Shown here in pieces: positions 10,628-22,113 of a stretch of 64,000 nucleotides of DNA. The notes under the pieces were generated by a model. That model made no database searches, had not been told where the DNA came from, and worked only from the letters and a program-made list of their open reading frames with translations. The translations under genes and the position numbers were made by a program. Position 1 is the first letter of the stretch. Every line of letters starts with the position of its first letter. Origin of the DNA: Artemia franciscana (lineage: Eukaryota; Arthropoda; Branchiopoda; Anostraca; Artemiidae); assembly GCF_032884065.1 (NCBI RefSeq), contig NC_088883.1, forward strand, positions 25,663,637 to 25,727,636, written 5' to 3'.

Positions 10628-12342
10628 ACAACGAGTTTTTTTAACTGAAAGTAAGGAGCGACATTAAAACTTAAAACGCACAGAAATTACTTCGTATATG
10701 AAAGAGGCTGCTTCCTCATCAACGCCCCGCTCTTGACGCTAAAGTTTGACTCTTTCTCTCAATTCTTCTTTTTAAAACAGCAAAAAACTTTAGCGTAAAG
10801 AGCGGGGCGTTGATGAGGAAGCAGCCTCTTTCTTATACGAAGTAATTTCTGTGCGTTTTAAGTTTTAATGTCGCTCCTTACTTTCAGTTAAAAAAACTCG
10901 TTTTTTTATTTAATTTCTGAACGTTTTGGAATCAATGCATGTTTTGATTTTGGCTCTCCGCAGAGGAATAATCAAAACGAAATTTGCATATTTTTTTTTT
11001 GGGGGGGGGGGGCTAAATGGCTTTCTCATAATTTTGATCGAATGATTTTGAGAAAAAAAGAGCGGGGGCGAAGCCTAGTTGCCCTCCGATTTTTTGGTTA
11101 ATTAAAAAGGCAACTAGAACTTTTAATTTTTTACGAATCTTTTTATTGGTAAAAGATTTACGTAACTTATAAATTAGCTTACGTAAAGAACTTTTGTATT
11201 CTCATGTTTTTATTACATATATGAGGGGATTCGCCCCATCGTCAGTACCTCGCTCTTTACACTAAAGCTTAAATTTTATCCCAATTCATTAAGAATGACC
11301 CCTGAATCACAAAAACCGTAGAATAAATAGTCGAAATTACTAAAAATACTTTAGCGTAAAGAGCTAGGTATCATAAGGAGGTGAGCCCCTTATATGGGTA
11401 ATAATTTCTGTTTGTTTTAAGTTTTATTGCTGTTCCTTACTTCCAGGTGAAAAAGCTTTTTCACATTTATTTTTTAATTTTTTTTTTAAATAATGCTAGT
11501 AAATCCTGCTCTCCCTTCATGGAAGTTTTCTTCTCCCATGACAAATTCTCGATGGAAAGTTCCCCCAGAATATCCCCTCTTCTCAACCCCTTCCCCAACC
11601 AAAAAAATCCTCCTGAAAACGCCTGTATACTTCCCAATAACCATTACTATATGTAAGCACAGGTCAAAGTTTGTAACTTGTTGCCCCTCCCACGGGGACT
11701 GTGGGGGAGTAAGTCGTCCCCAAAGACATAGTTATAAGGTTTTTCGACTACGCTGAATAAAATGGCTATCTCAGAATTTTGATTCGTTGACTTTGGGAAA
11801 ATAATTAGCGTGGGAGGGGGCCTAGGTGCCCTCCAATTTTTTTGGTCACTTAAAAAGGGCACTAGAACTTTTCATTTCCGTTAGAATGAGCCCTCTTGCA
11901 ACATTCTAGGACAACTGGGACGATACGATCACCCCTGGGAAAAAAAAAAACAAAAAAAAAAAAACAAATAAACACGCATCCGTGATCTGCCTTCTGGCAA
12001 AAAATGCAAAATCCCACATTTTTGTAGATAGGAGCTCAAAAACTTCTACAAACTTCTACAATAGGGTTCTCTGATACGCTGAATCTGATGGTGTGATTTT
12101 CGTTAAGATTCTATGACTTTTAGGGGGTGTTTCCCCCTATTTTCTAAAATAACGCAAATTTTCTCAGGCTCGTAACTTTTGATGGGTAAGACTAAACTTG
12201 ATGAAACTTATATATTTAAAACCAGCATTAAAATGCAATTCTTTTGATATAGCTATTGGTATCAAAATTCCATTTTTTAGAGTTTTGGTTACTATTGAGC
12301 CGGGTCGCTCCTTACTACAGTTCGTTACCACGAACTGTTTGA
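10628..12342 (+). mobile_element. Palindromic 1.7-kb repeat family, copy B
   Basis: This is a full-length copy of about 1.7 kb. The 5' hairpin has arms of about 118 nt (about 10630-10746 and 10788-10905) with about two mismatches by eye and a loop of roughly 45 nt. A second, weaker palindrome (about 11200-11440) uses arms related to the first. The 3' end is the hairpin CAGTTCGTTACCACGAACTG plus TTTGA. No protein is encoded. It is almost identical to copy C at 28047 over the whole length, so both probably inserted recently or were recently homogenised. A run of ten G at about 11001-11012 is shared with copy C. Confidence 0.8.
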
Positions 12343-12898
12343 CAGAGAATCCTACTTATACGTAAACCTCGAAACACAAATAATATCTACAAGCAGATCC
12401 CTTATTTATATTTGATTATTTATTAGATAAGCTATATATACTTAAAACTGTTAAGATTGTTTCTATTTTCAACTACCTCAATTTCCCTATAAAATTTGCA
12501 CAAATGATAGAAAAATAATAAAACGTAGAACACGTGTGAGTTCTGTTTCAAAGCATGGCTCTACTATCTAGTAAAGAGCAGTTAATTCCAAAATTTTACT
12601 ATTAGATTTATTTGAAAATAATATTTCAGAATGAAGACCGTAAAGTTTATTAATCCATATGATTTAATATAAAAATTAAATTCAATTATCGGAAGGTGTT
12701 TTATTCATTAGTGTTTTGGCGTCCTCAAAGCCGATATTCAATTCATAGAAATGGTTTCAACAGTGACATCCAACGCTCATTAAAACTCCAAAATATAATA
12801 ATTAAATATTTGCAAAGCTTACTTTTAAAATGATGATATATGACGTTCCCTTGTAAATACTGTCCTAAATCTCACATAGACGTCAATTTAATAATATA
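12343..12898. other. Unannotated AT-rich intergenic DNA
   Basis: I see no exon, repeat or signal that I can support in this stretch. Confidence 0.4.
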
Positions 12899-13487
12899 CA
12901 GAGGCGGTTTTAGGGAAGGACAGAAGGGGCACTCGGCCCAGATGCAGAAACTTCAGGGGCGCAAATTCCAAATAAATATTCTAACGGTTGTAATTATTTT
13001 GTGATTTTGAAAGTTATTTTTATTAAAATTAAGTTAAGGGTACAGTTAATAGATGAAAATAAATAGTAAATCAATTATTAGTTAATCGAATAAAAAAATT
13101 ACTTAAATGATAATAATTAAAATAATTAATATAAATTAATTAATAATAACTGAATAATTCAAATAAAAATTGAAAATAATTTGTTAATAAATGAAGATTT
13201 TGTTAGGATTTGGTCTGAAATTTCTTTTTGGAAAGAGAGAAGAGCGGGAGGAGTGCTAATCAAGATTTTACTCCGGGCCCAAGATACTTAATGATAATAC
13301 TTAAGTGATAATAATTAAAATAATTAATAATAACTGAATAATTCAAATAAAAATTGAAAATAATTTGTTAATAATTGAAGATTTTGTTAGAATTTGGTCT
13401 GAATTTTTTTTTGGGAGACAGAGAAGAGCGGGAGAAGTGCTAATCAAGATTTTACTCCGGGCCCAAGAGAGATCAGAACCACCGTTG
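12899..13487. mobile_element. hAT-like MITE with internal tandem duplication
   Basis: The ends form short terminal inverted repeats: CAGAGGCGGTTTTAG on the left and the complement of CAGAACCACCGTTG on the right. The same family is seen at 25153-25477. An AT-rich internal segment of about 185-198 bp, ending CTCCGGGCCCAAGA, is present twice (about 13109-13285 and 13307-13465). There is no coding capacity. I see no clean target duplication around this copy, unlike the one at 25153. Confidence 0.65.
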
Positions 13488-15085
13488 ATGACGCATAGCC
13501 CTTATTGATTATGATGCAAAGGAGTAAAAGATATGTCAGATAGAGATCTGTTGATTTTTTCCTAACGTCGCCTTGACGTTGAACGTCTAAATAAGTTTTC
13601 GTAAAAAAACACACAAATTTCATAAATTAATATTTTATTTTGAAAATGATATTAATGATTTCGATTTTGGTATGGGCTTAAGACTGTCTAAACTAATTGT
13701 CCTCAAATATGGAATTTCTGATATTTAAACAGAAGCCGTTTCCTTTTGGGGCGAGAAATAATTTTGTCAGAGAAATAATTTTGTAATCGAATGTACAGTT
13801 AACTGTACGCAAACTGAGAGCAAAATTGTCAAAATTGTCCTGCTTCCAAAAATTCGTTCAAGCAAAAGATGATAAACATTTTTGAACGCTCATTATCCAG
13901 TTAACGAAACAGAATCAGCTTAATTTCTTTTCCTTTAGCCGTTAATAATATTGGAAACAAGTAAGCAGGACAATTGCAAAAATGCAAAATAAGCAGGAAA
14001 AATGCTAACATTACGACTAGGATAGAATTGAATTGTCAGCTGTTAAGTAGAAGAGGGCCACACATATGGTAGTCCCCACGAAAACCATCCGAGATAGTGG
14101 AAAACATTATGCTCAGTGTTAGAAAATATCAAAAATATGGTTTTCTTACGGAATAGGACAATTTTGCTCATAGGCCGCGGCATTGTTGTTATAACAATAA
14201 AGTTGTCGCAAATATATGGGGGGGGGGGACAAAAAGCCTTGTCCAGCAAAGATACTTCAAAATACGAAAATAAACATCACAAAATAAAACAAATATAATT
14301 TTCAGGTCTATCAAAATATATTTTTTGTCAAATCAGATTTATAGTGTTTTTCTTAGCACAAATATTGCATTTTTGCATCGAATTGTAGAATATTCTAAGC
14401 GGGGTAATTGCTTGTCAATGAGACCAGCTTTATTATCGGATTTGTATACTGTTTTACTATTATAAGAATTGATTTTACTTTAATAGACGCTAAGAGGGCA
14501 GTTTATTTTTATCCATTTTGAATTGTTTATAATTGAATTTTCAGAAGAAAATCCTTTACCATGAAAAATAGAGAGCAAAATCTTACTAAAGCAGAAATAA
14601 ATAAAGAAGCAGAACTTTAAATTGAACCTGATTAGCACAAGTAAGCCTGGTGTAATTATTTTCGAAACGTAAAACGAATGGGTGGAGATCCCATTTTCTC
14701 CCCATTATCAATGATTGCAACATTTTTGGAATAAAAATGTGCACTAGTAATATATTATGACATTTAACTTCCTTTTCTGACAAAGAAAGACAACCTTTAA
14801 AATTTTATATATAAAATTTCAGGCATCTAAATTTATATTATTAATTTGGCAATGAAAGTTCCCCTGATTAAGTGAAGGACTAATAGGAATTAATATTGAC
14901 TAAAACAAAAATGGTCAATTATGAGTTATTGCATAGAACTTAACTACAATTTCCAACGAGTTATATAGTTTATATCACTTTTTCTTCCCATAAACATACA
15001 CTAAGTTAAATTTTGACTTTTCAGGCAAAGTTACTCAAGTCACGTCAATATTAATGATCAATCAATCCACGTCTTCATAGGGTAA
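13488..15085. other. Unannotated AT-rich intergenic DNA
   Basis: A run of nine or more G occurs near 14219. The open frames at 14043-14298 on both strands are short and unlike any family I know. Nothing else is supportable. Confidence 0.4.
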
Positions 15086-15086
15086 A

Positions 15087-15825
15087 TCTGGAAAAATATA
15101 AATAAAGGCAGGGGTAAGAAACACGATCCAAGAAGGATAGGAAACTTGTGATCTTGCACAGAATTGATCCTAGAAGACCCATCACCAGCACCATCTAACA
15201 TTTGTTCGTTTTGTCTGGCCCTAAACTACTGCAGACTTGTCGTTTTGGATATTTAAAAAGTACGGTTGAAAACCCAGAAAAACATAAACAAAGGTAGGGC
15301 TAAGATACGCGATTCAAGAAGGACAGGAAATTTGTGATCTTACACAGTATTGATCCTAGACCCATTACCAGCACCATCTACTATTTGTTCGTTTTGTCTG
15401 GCCCTAAACTACTGCAGACTTGTCGTTTTGGGTATTTAAAAAAGTACGGTTGAAAACCCAGAAAAACATAAACAAAGGTAGGGCTAAGATACGCGATTCG
15501 AGAAGGACAGGAAACTTGTGATCTTACACAGTATTGATCCTAGACCCATTACCAGCACCATCTACCATTTGTTCGTTTTGTCTGGCCCTAAACTACTGCA
15601 GACTTGTTGTTTTGGGTATTTAAAAAAGTACGGAAAACCCGGAAAAACATAAACAAAAACAGGGCTAAGATGCGCGATTCGAGAAGGGCAGAAAACTTCT
15701 GATCTTACACAGTATTGATACTAGAAGATCCATTAACAGCACCATCTACTATTTGTTCGTTTTGTCTAGCCCTAAACTACTGCAGACGTGTCATTTTGGG
15801 TATTTAAAAAGTACGGTTGAAAAGG
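15087..15825 (+). repeat. Tandem array, four units of about 184 bp
   Basis: Four head-to-tail units begin at about 15087, 15271, 15455 and 15636. Each carries AACCCAGAAAAACATAAAC, a GATACGCGATTC block, CACCATCTACCATTTGTTCG and CCCTAAACTACTGCAGAC. Units two and three are the most alike. The unit length is in the satellite range, but four units are not a satellite block. No gene is encoded. Confidence 0.9.
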
Positions 15826-18800
15826 CAGAATTCTGTCACAAGTAGGCCTACCAGCTTAAACTCTACTGGCCCAACTAACATATCCGTATTCTCCCGAGAT
15901 AACCAAGATCTACTTTGATCAGACTATATTTTGGATTAAAATATTCCTTGAAAAAAGAACTGCTGGTGAATTATCACTTTAAGAATAAGTTCAGCTTAAA
16001 TCCTGCATCACAGATTAATTATGTCTGTTATGCAATTTTCTTCTTTTTTAACTTTTCTAATGAAGTACCATATGCTCTACTGTTGTTAGCGTTAGTGATT
16101 TTCAATCCTATCTTCTCATGTTAAATCACCGCAGATCCAGCTTTTATATGTTTCCTTCCCTTCAAAAGTGCGTTTGACCCTGAATCACGACAGTCGTCTT
16201 GACTTCAATCAAGTCAACCATGGTTCTTGCAAGGCCCAAACGCCAAAAGTCTGCTTCAAGAGATTTACCATCATTATTTGCCATTTTGCCTTATAGTTTT
16301 CATACCAATTCCACAAACTGTCAGAGGAACTTACAGGCTGACTCAGCAAGCTCAGCAAGCTCAGCCATCCTGACTCCGGGGAGCATACGATTAAACGAAC
16401 TCCCAGGTAACATCTGAATTACAGATACGAGGTAGGGTCTAGTTCCGCTACAAAAGCTTAAATGGAGTCGTTTTAAATACGCTAAGGTCACCTCTGTCAG
16501 AAATTCTAAAACTCACAAGTGAACTTAGATTCTTAAGCGACTATGAATGGACTTCATTCCGTGGCTGGAGTTACAAAAAGTCAACTTGAATTTGTGAGTA
16601 AAACAATCAGAGTACCTATGACGATGGGGGGTAAAATACATAGAGATTACATAGAATACATGGATATTGTAGGTCAACCAGAGCCAGCATAAGACAAACG
16701 TCTGAACCTTCTGTAGGAGTTTTCATTCGGTAGTTCTAATTGAACACGATATAGATGGGACAATAGTACTTACAATCACTGTCACTAGCTACTCACCTGC
16801 AACCAATAAAGGGTTCTCCAAAATCACATATACTTGAAGCTAAATGGTTGGACAGAAATAACCAGACAAAACGGCCGTATTTATTCAGCACAAGTATAAT
16901 CTACCACCTCCCTTGATTTTGAACTAGGCATTCTTCATACATTAATCATTTTGATCACTATGCACCGGTTTATTCAAGTTCAAAATATTTACAAGAAGAC
17001 ACTAGACTCTCCATGAAAAACAATAATAGGTTACTGTTTGCAAGACCACCCTCTGAAAAATCTGAAGAAGACGCTACGTTTTTCCAGTATTATCGCTAAA
17101 TGATCCTTAAAAAAACAAAAAGAATTATATTATTCGCAAAACCTTTGAAAAATAGCCAAAACCATTAAAAAGAAACGTTATAGAAATTATCTTAATTACT
17201 ATAGTGCGTTAATAATATGGTTTCGAAACTATGTCAAACCACTTGGTGTCACGTGAATTTAAAAAAAGAAAAAAACACAAGAAAAATTCTACTTCTAGAT
17301 GAAAACAATTTTACATTATATTTTAATAAGTAAATCCCGCTAAGGTAAATAAGCGACAATTAATAAAGTCTAGTCTTTAGAATTCAAACCTATAAACAAC
17401 AGATTTTACGGTATTTTTCCATTAGTGCCATCACCAAAGGCTACTTAAAAACAATCAGGGAGAATATTGCAAATCTAGAGTGTACATTATAGAACTTCGG
17501 AGTTAATGTCTTATCTTATTTCCCTGAAATTATTTATTTAAACACCAATGACATCAAAACACAAGCAGAAATTAATAATCTATTTGCTTCAAAGACAGCT
17601 ATACCTTCAAAGAAAAGCAACGCATTTTCAAGGCGTTCGGAGGCACACGCTGCATGTGCATGTAGCTTATTTAGTTTGTGCACATGTAGCTTATTTTCCA
17701 GCCGTATTTCTTTTTTTTTCAATCACGCATCCACTACAACCCAAAACTGCACATGAAGGTCTTTTTCATTAACAGTCTAAGTTTCTTATTTTTTAAAGAT
17801 ACACTTGGTTATAAAAGCTTCCATTTAACCAATTCAAGTAATGAGATTTTATTGTTACCGTCCTTGGTAATTTAAGTTGCCTTAAGTAATTAACCGACGA
17901 AAAAATTTGCCTTTCATATTTTTGAGGTGGGAATTTTAAAGTTATTTAATACAAGTTTGATGCATATAGGTTAGGACTCTTTAAAATATTTTTATTCTTC
18001 CTTAGATATTTTTTTTAATGTTAGAAACAGTGGTCTGAGGAATTTCATAAGCCCCATTTTTGACAAGCTTCTTTATATTTTATGTTTATATTGTCAACTT
18101 GATTCGGATTCGACTACTACTTCGAAAATCTCTTTATTGCTCATTTCGAATGTGGAAGGACGTTTAAAGACTTTCTTTTTTATCAAACTGAGGTTTGTGG
18201 CTTACATTCATAAACTTTGCACGACCAGTCTGTTGTCTCTGGTTCTTAAGATACTTGGAAGTTCCATTTTTTTCCCTTTTACAAAATACTATAATGAAGA
18301 CAGAAGTTCATATCTCCGTTCCTCTCTTATAGAAATAATTTTCATTTCGGAAATGTTTATGCTGCATCTTCGATATGTGAAAAATTACGCAAACAACCGC
18401 TTGTCAACAGCTTTGAAAAAATAAAACTTTTCTTTTGTCAGATTCAGGTCCTGTGCACACTTAAAATGAGCTAGATTAAAAATTGCTATCCTGCAGCAAA
18501 ATTAAACTAAAACTTCTATGAAAGGAGATTAGATTCAATTTTATGCGCTCTGATATAGGAAGATTCTGATGAAACGATTTGAAAATTCTTCCTAAGAATG
18601 TACACGACAATCCCTATTTGAAAATCGGCTCATAACCAGTCGATTTAATATTTGGTCAATTTAAAATAAACAGATGGCACTTTTGTATCTTAATTTGTTA
18701 CAAAACTTGGTATTTACTTGATATGTAAATTTAATTATGTATCATAAAATAAAACCTTATGAATAGACCTTTCCACAAATTCTCAATTTGCCATGGGTCT

Positions 18801-19300
18801 CAACGTGAGTTTTGTCACAGAGAAGTGTACTTTAAGTTTAGTTATTTCCTTTTTTTAATTAAACCCGATTGAACCTTGAAAAAAAACCCATCAGTTAAAA
18901 GAGAATACAAATCGATGTGAAACTGAGCTAAGAAGTCCTATAAAGATTTTGAATAGCTTTAGATTAAACTGAATGTTATTGAGTTGAAAAATAGCTGATG
19001 AGCACATTGTAATATATTTTTATAAATTTTTTTTTTCAAAAATATCACAAGCCCTGAAGGACCAAATTAGCTTTTCTGAGTCATCATACAAACTGTTTAT
19101 GGTCATCCGACACGCATCAGTGACACAGGATAATGAGCACATGAATTTCTGCATTAAATTGAGCATAACCTTTACCTTGACAAAAACCAAGAAGTGCACA
19201 TACGTACTTCATTTACACGTCTAGGTATAAAAAACAAACAAATACAACCTAGAACCTAAACTCTAGACAAAAGTACAAATAGAGGTAGAGGGTCCGAATA
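15826..19300. other. Unannotated intergenic DNA
   Basis: About 3.5 kb lie downstream of RPL26. Short open frames (for example 15915-16124, 16199-16417, 18137-18424) lack splice context and family signatures. The small repeats at 16340-16365 (CTCAGCAAG units) and 17650-17695 are trivial. I see no gene. Confidence 0.4.
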
Positions 19301-19303
19301 TTT

Positions 19304-19309
19304 TTTATT
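19304..19309 (-). promoter_or_regulatory. RPL26: Poly(A) signal of RPL26
   Basis: A canonical AATAAA on the minus strand (TTTATT on +) lies about 24 bases past the RPL26 stop codon, giving a very short 3' UTR as usual for ribosomal protein genes. Confidence 0.7.
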
Positions 19310-19332
19310 CAGATAAAAAGCAAAAAGGTGCT

Positions 19333-19458
19333 TTAAGCCGTTTCCATTTGAGCTTCTCCTTTCCCCTTTTCTTTTCCTTTCACAAGAGCACGACCTTCTG
19401 CCCGCCTTTCCAGAATGGCCTTCCTGTCCTTGTCTAGCTTCAGCTTGACAATAACCAG
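19333..19458 (-). CDS. RPL26: RPL26 coding exon 3 (C-terminus)
   Basis: The exon starts after TTGTTGCAG and encodes 41 residues plus TAA (19335-19333). It carries the [20 protein letters not shown] segment typical of L26 and then a Lys/Gly-rich end, [14 protein letters not shown]. The tail after the conserved GKEKGK differs from vertebrates, where this end is also variable. Confidence 0.93.
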   Translation of the reverse strand: MVIVKLKLDKDRKAILERRAEGRALVKGKEKGKGEAQMETA

Positions 19459-22061
19459 CTGCAACAAGATAAATATTTTAGATATTACGTAGGAACAAAT
19501 ATATTCAGATATATGCGCTTATGTCCTTCATCAAATATTACACATTCTTTTTATTCATTTTTGAGTATTTTCATTTCATACATCGGATATTCAAATAATA
19601 AACCTTACTACAAAAACCAAGCCATCATAATTTCAGAAGCAAAACAGAGGCCCGTTACTTTGTTATTCCTTGGGACAAAGGACTTAAGTGAATATTACTT
19701 AGATGACCATTCGTTTTTCCCAAAAACTGCACTTCTCATTACATATCTTCATTTCTTTCTCTTATGCGAATTTTTGTAACTATCACGCAAATAATGAGGA
19801 GGATCTTGCCTAAGAAATTAACAACAAACAAATACCGTCTTCTTTGGAGATGACCGTTTGCCTGGATGAGCCAATGACACTCAATTGTTTGTTGTTGTTT
19901 TTTTTGGTGGGGGGTGGAGGTAAGCATCCTCTATTTTAATTCCAGAAAGATCAAGTGGACGAAGTCATTAATCGGCGGATTATTTTAACAAACGTAGACA
20001 TATTTTAATAGATAATGCCCCAATCTTTCATTAGACCGTCGGACTATTTCCAGTATTTTTATATAAACCAGTATTTATGTATCGCCGCTGTTGCACTTAA
20101 CTAAAGCAACTAACCCTTCGTAATAACTGTATTAAAGCCACATATTTCACTCCAAAAGTTGTTTCATCGGTGACTACAATCTTTTAATGGGTTAGACTAT
20201 ATTTACGGAAGTATGCTTCATAAAAGATGAGAATGAACAGGCACGACCGGGATAAAAAAGTTTAAGCACCTTCAAGGTTATTGGTTAGAGATAGCCCCGA
20301 AATTAATATATTTTAAAAGAAGTAAGTTAAGAATGGAGAAGAGAACTATTCGCAAATTTTGAGAGAAGGATGATAACTTCTATGACACATCAATTTCTAA
20401 CATTAAAATGCATTGAAATACTTTTTTTTAATTGTTGATTGACTAGTAACAAAACTATTGGTATAAGGCAACACACGCTGACTGCAAATCATGCTGACTT
20501 TCATTGCATAATTAGTACTTATTACCTTTTTTTTTTAATTTTTGTTGATTGACTAGTAACCAACTATGAGTATAAGGCAACCCAAGCTGACTGCAAATCA
20601 ATACAAATTTATCTAGCCACTTTTTACGACGAATTAGTCACTGGACTAAACCAAGAACAAAAGTGGCCAAATCTAGCTTCAAGTTTGCTTAGAGACATGA
20701 CTGTCTTTCTGAGGAGTGGGGAGGAAGTGTCTTGTACAATCTTCATCGTATGCTCTGGTTCACCCTGTAGCTGTTTTGCCCATCAAACTTCAAAGTTAAT
20801 TCTTTTTAGACAAAGCTATTTTGAATTTGGACTAATTTGACAATATTACAGCCAACAGAAAAGAAAATTAGTTAAAAGTTGGGCACAACAGACATATGCT
20901 CTGAAAAACATATTACTAAATACACACTAGTGTCTTTTATTGCAAAATTAGTGCTTATTACCTTTTTCTTTAATTTTTATTGTTGATTGACTAGTAACCA
21001 ACTATAGGTATAAGGCGACCCATGCTGACTGCAAATCAATACTAATTTATCTAGCCACTTTTTACGACGAATTAGTCATTGGACTAAACCGAGAACAAAA
21101 GTGGCCAACTCTAGCTTAAAGTTTGCTTAGAGACATGGCTGTCTTTCTGAGGAATGGGGAGGAAATGTCTTGTACAATTTTCAAACTTCAAAGTTAATTC
21201 ATTTTAGACAAAGCTATTTTGAATTTGGACTAATTTGACAACACTACAACCAACAGAAAAGAAAATTAGTTAAAAGTTGGGCACAACAGACATATGCTCT
21301 GAAAAACATATTACTAAATACACACTAAAATTAGTGCTTATTACCTTTTTCTTTAATTTTTATTGTTGATTGACTAGTAACCAACTATAGGTATAAGGCG
21401 ACCCATGCTGACTGCAAATCAATACTAATTTATCTAGCCACTTTTTACGACGAATTAGTCATTGGACTAAACCGAGACATAAGTGGCCAACTCTAGCTTA
21501 AAGTTTGCTTAGAGACATGGCTGTCTTTCTGAGGAATGGGGAGGAAGTGTCTTGTACAATTTTCATTGTATGCTCTGGTTCACCCTTTAGCTATTTTGCC
21601 CATCAAACTTCAAAGTTAATTCATTTTAGACAAAGTTATTTTGAATTTGGACTAATTTGACAATACTACAACCAACAGAAAAGAAAATTAGTTAAAAGCT
21701 GGGCACAACAGACATATGCTCTATTACTAAATACACACTAGTGGCTTTTATTGCAAAATTAGTGCTTATTACCTTTTTCTTTAATTTTTATTGTTGATTG
21801 ACTAGTAACCAGATATAGGTATAAGGCGACCCATGCTGACTGCAAATCAATACAAATTTATCTATCCACTTTTTACGACGAGTTAGTCATTGGACTAAAT
21901 CGAGAACAAAAGTGACTACCTTTTTTGAGGAGTGGAGGGTGGAGGAAGGGACAAATTTTCAAATAAATTCCCTTAACCGTACAAAATTCCCTAAACTGTA
22001 AACAAAAGGAAGAAAAGAGCATTGCTTGACGAAGAATTCAGAAAAGTTCAAATTTTATATA

Positions 22062-22113
<52 letters not shown>

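Noticed and set aside
10628-12342. LTR retroelement or plain TIR transposon as identity of the 1.7-kb family
   Set aside because: The two ends do not match as direct or inverted repeats, and there is no coding or target duplication; the palindromes are internal.
15087-15825. CRISPR-like array
   Set aside because: The units are 180-odd bases with no repeat-spacer alternation, in a eukaryotic genome; it is a plain tandem repeat.
16155-16280. Minus-strand frame of about 41 codons beginning MANNDGKSLEADFW
   Set aside because: It looks somewhat protein-like but is short, with no splice context, homologous segment or family signature.
18137-18424. + strand frame of 95 codons
   Set aside because: Its composition follows the AT-rich background; no domain, neighbours or splice context.
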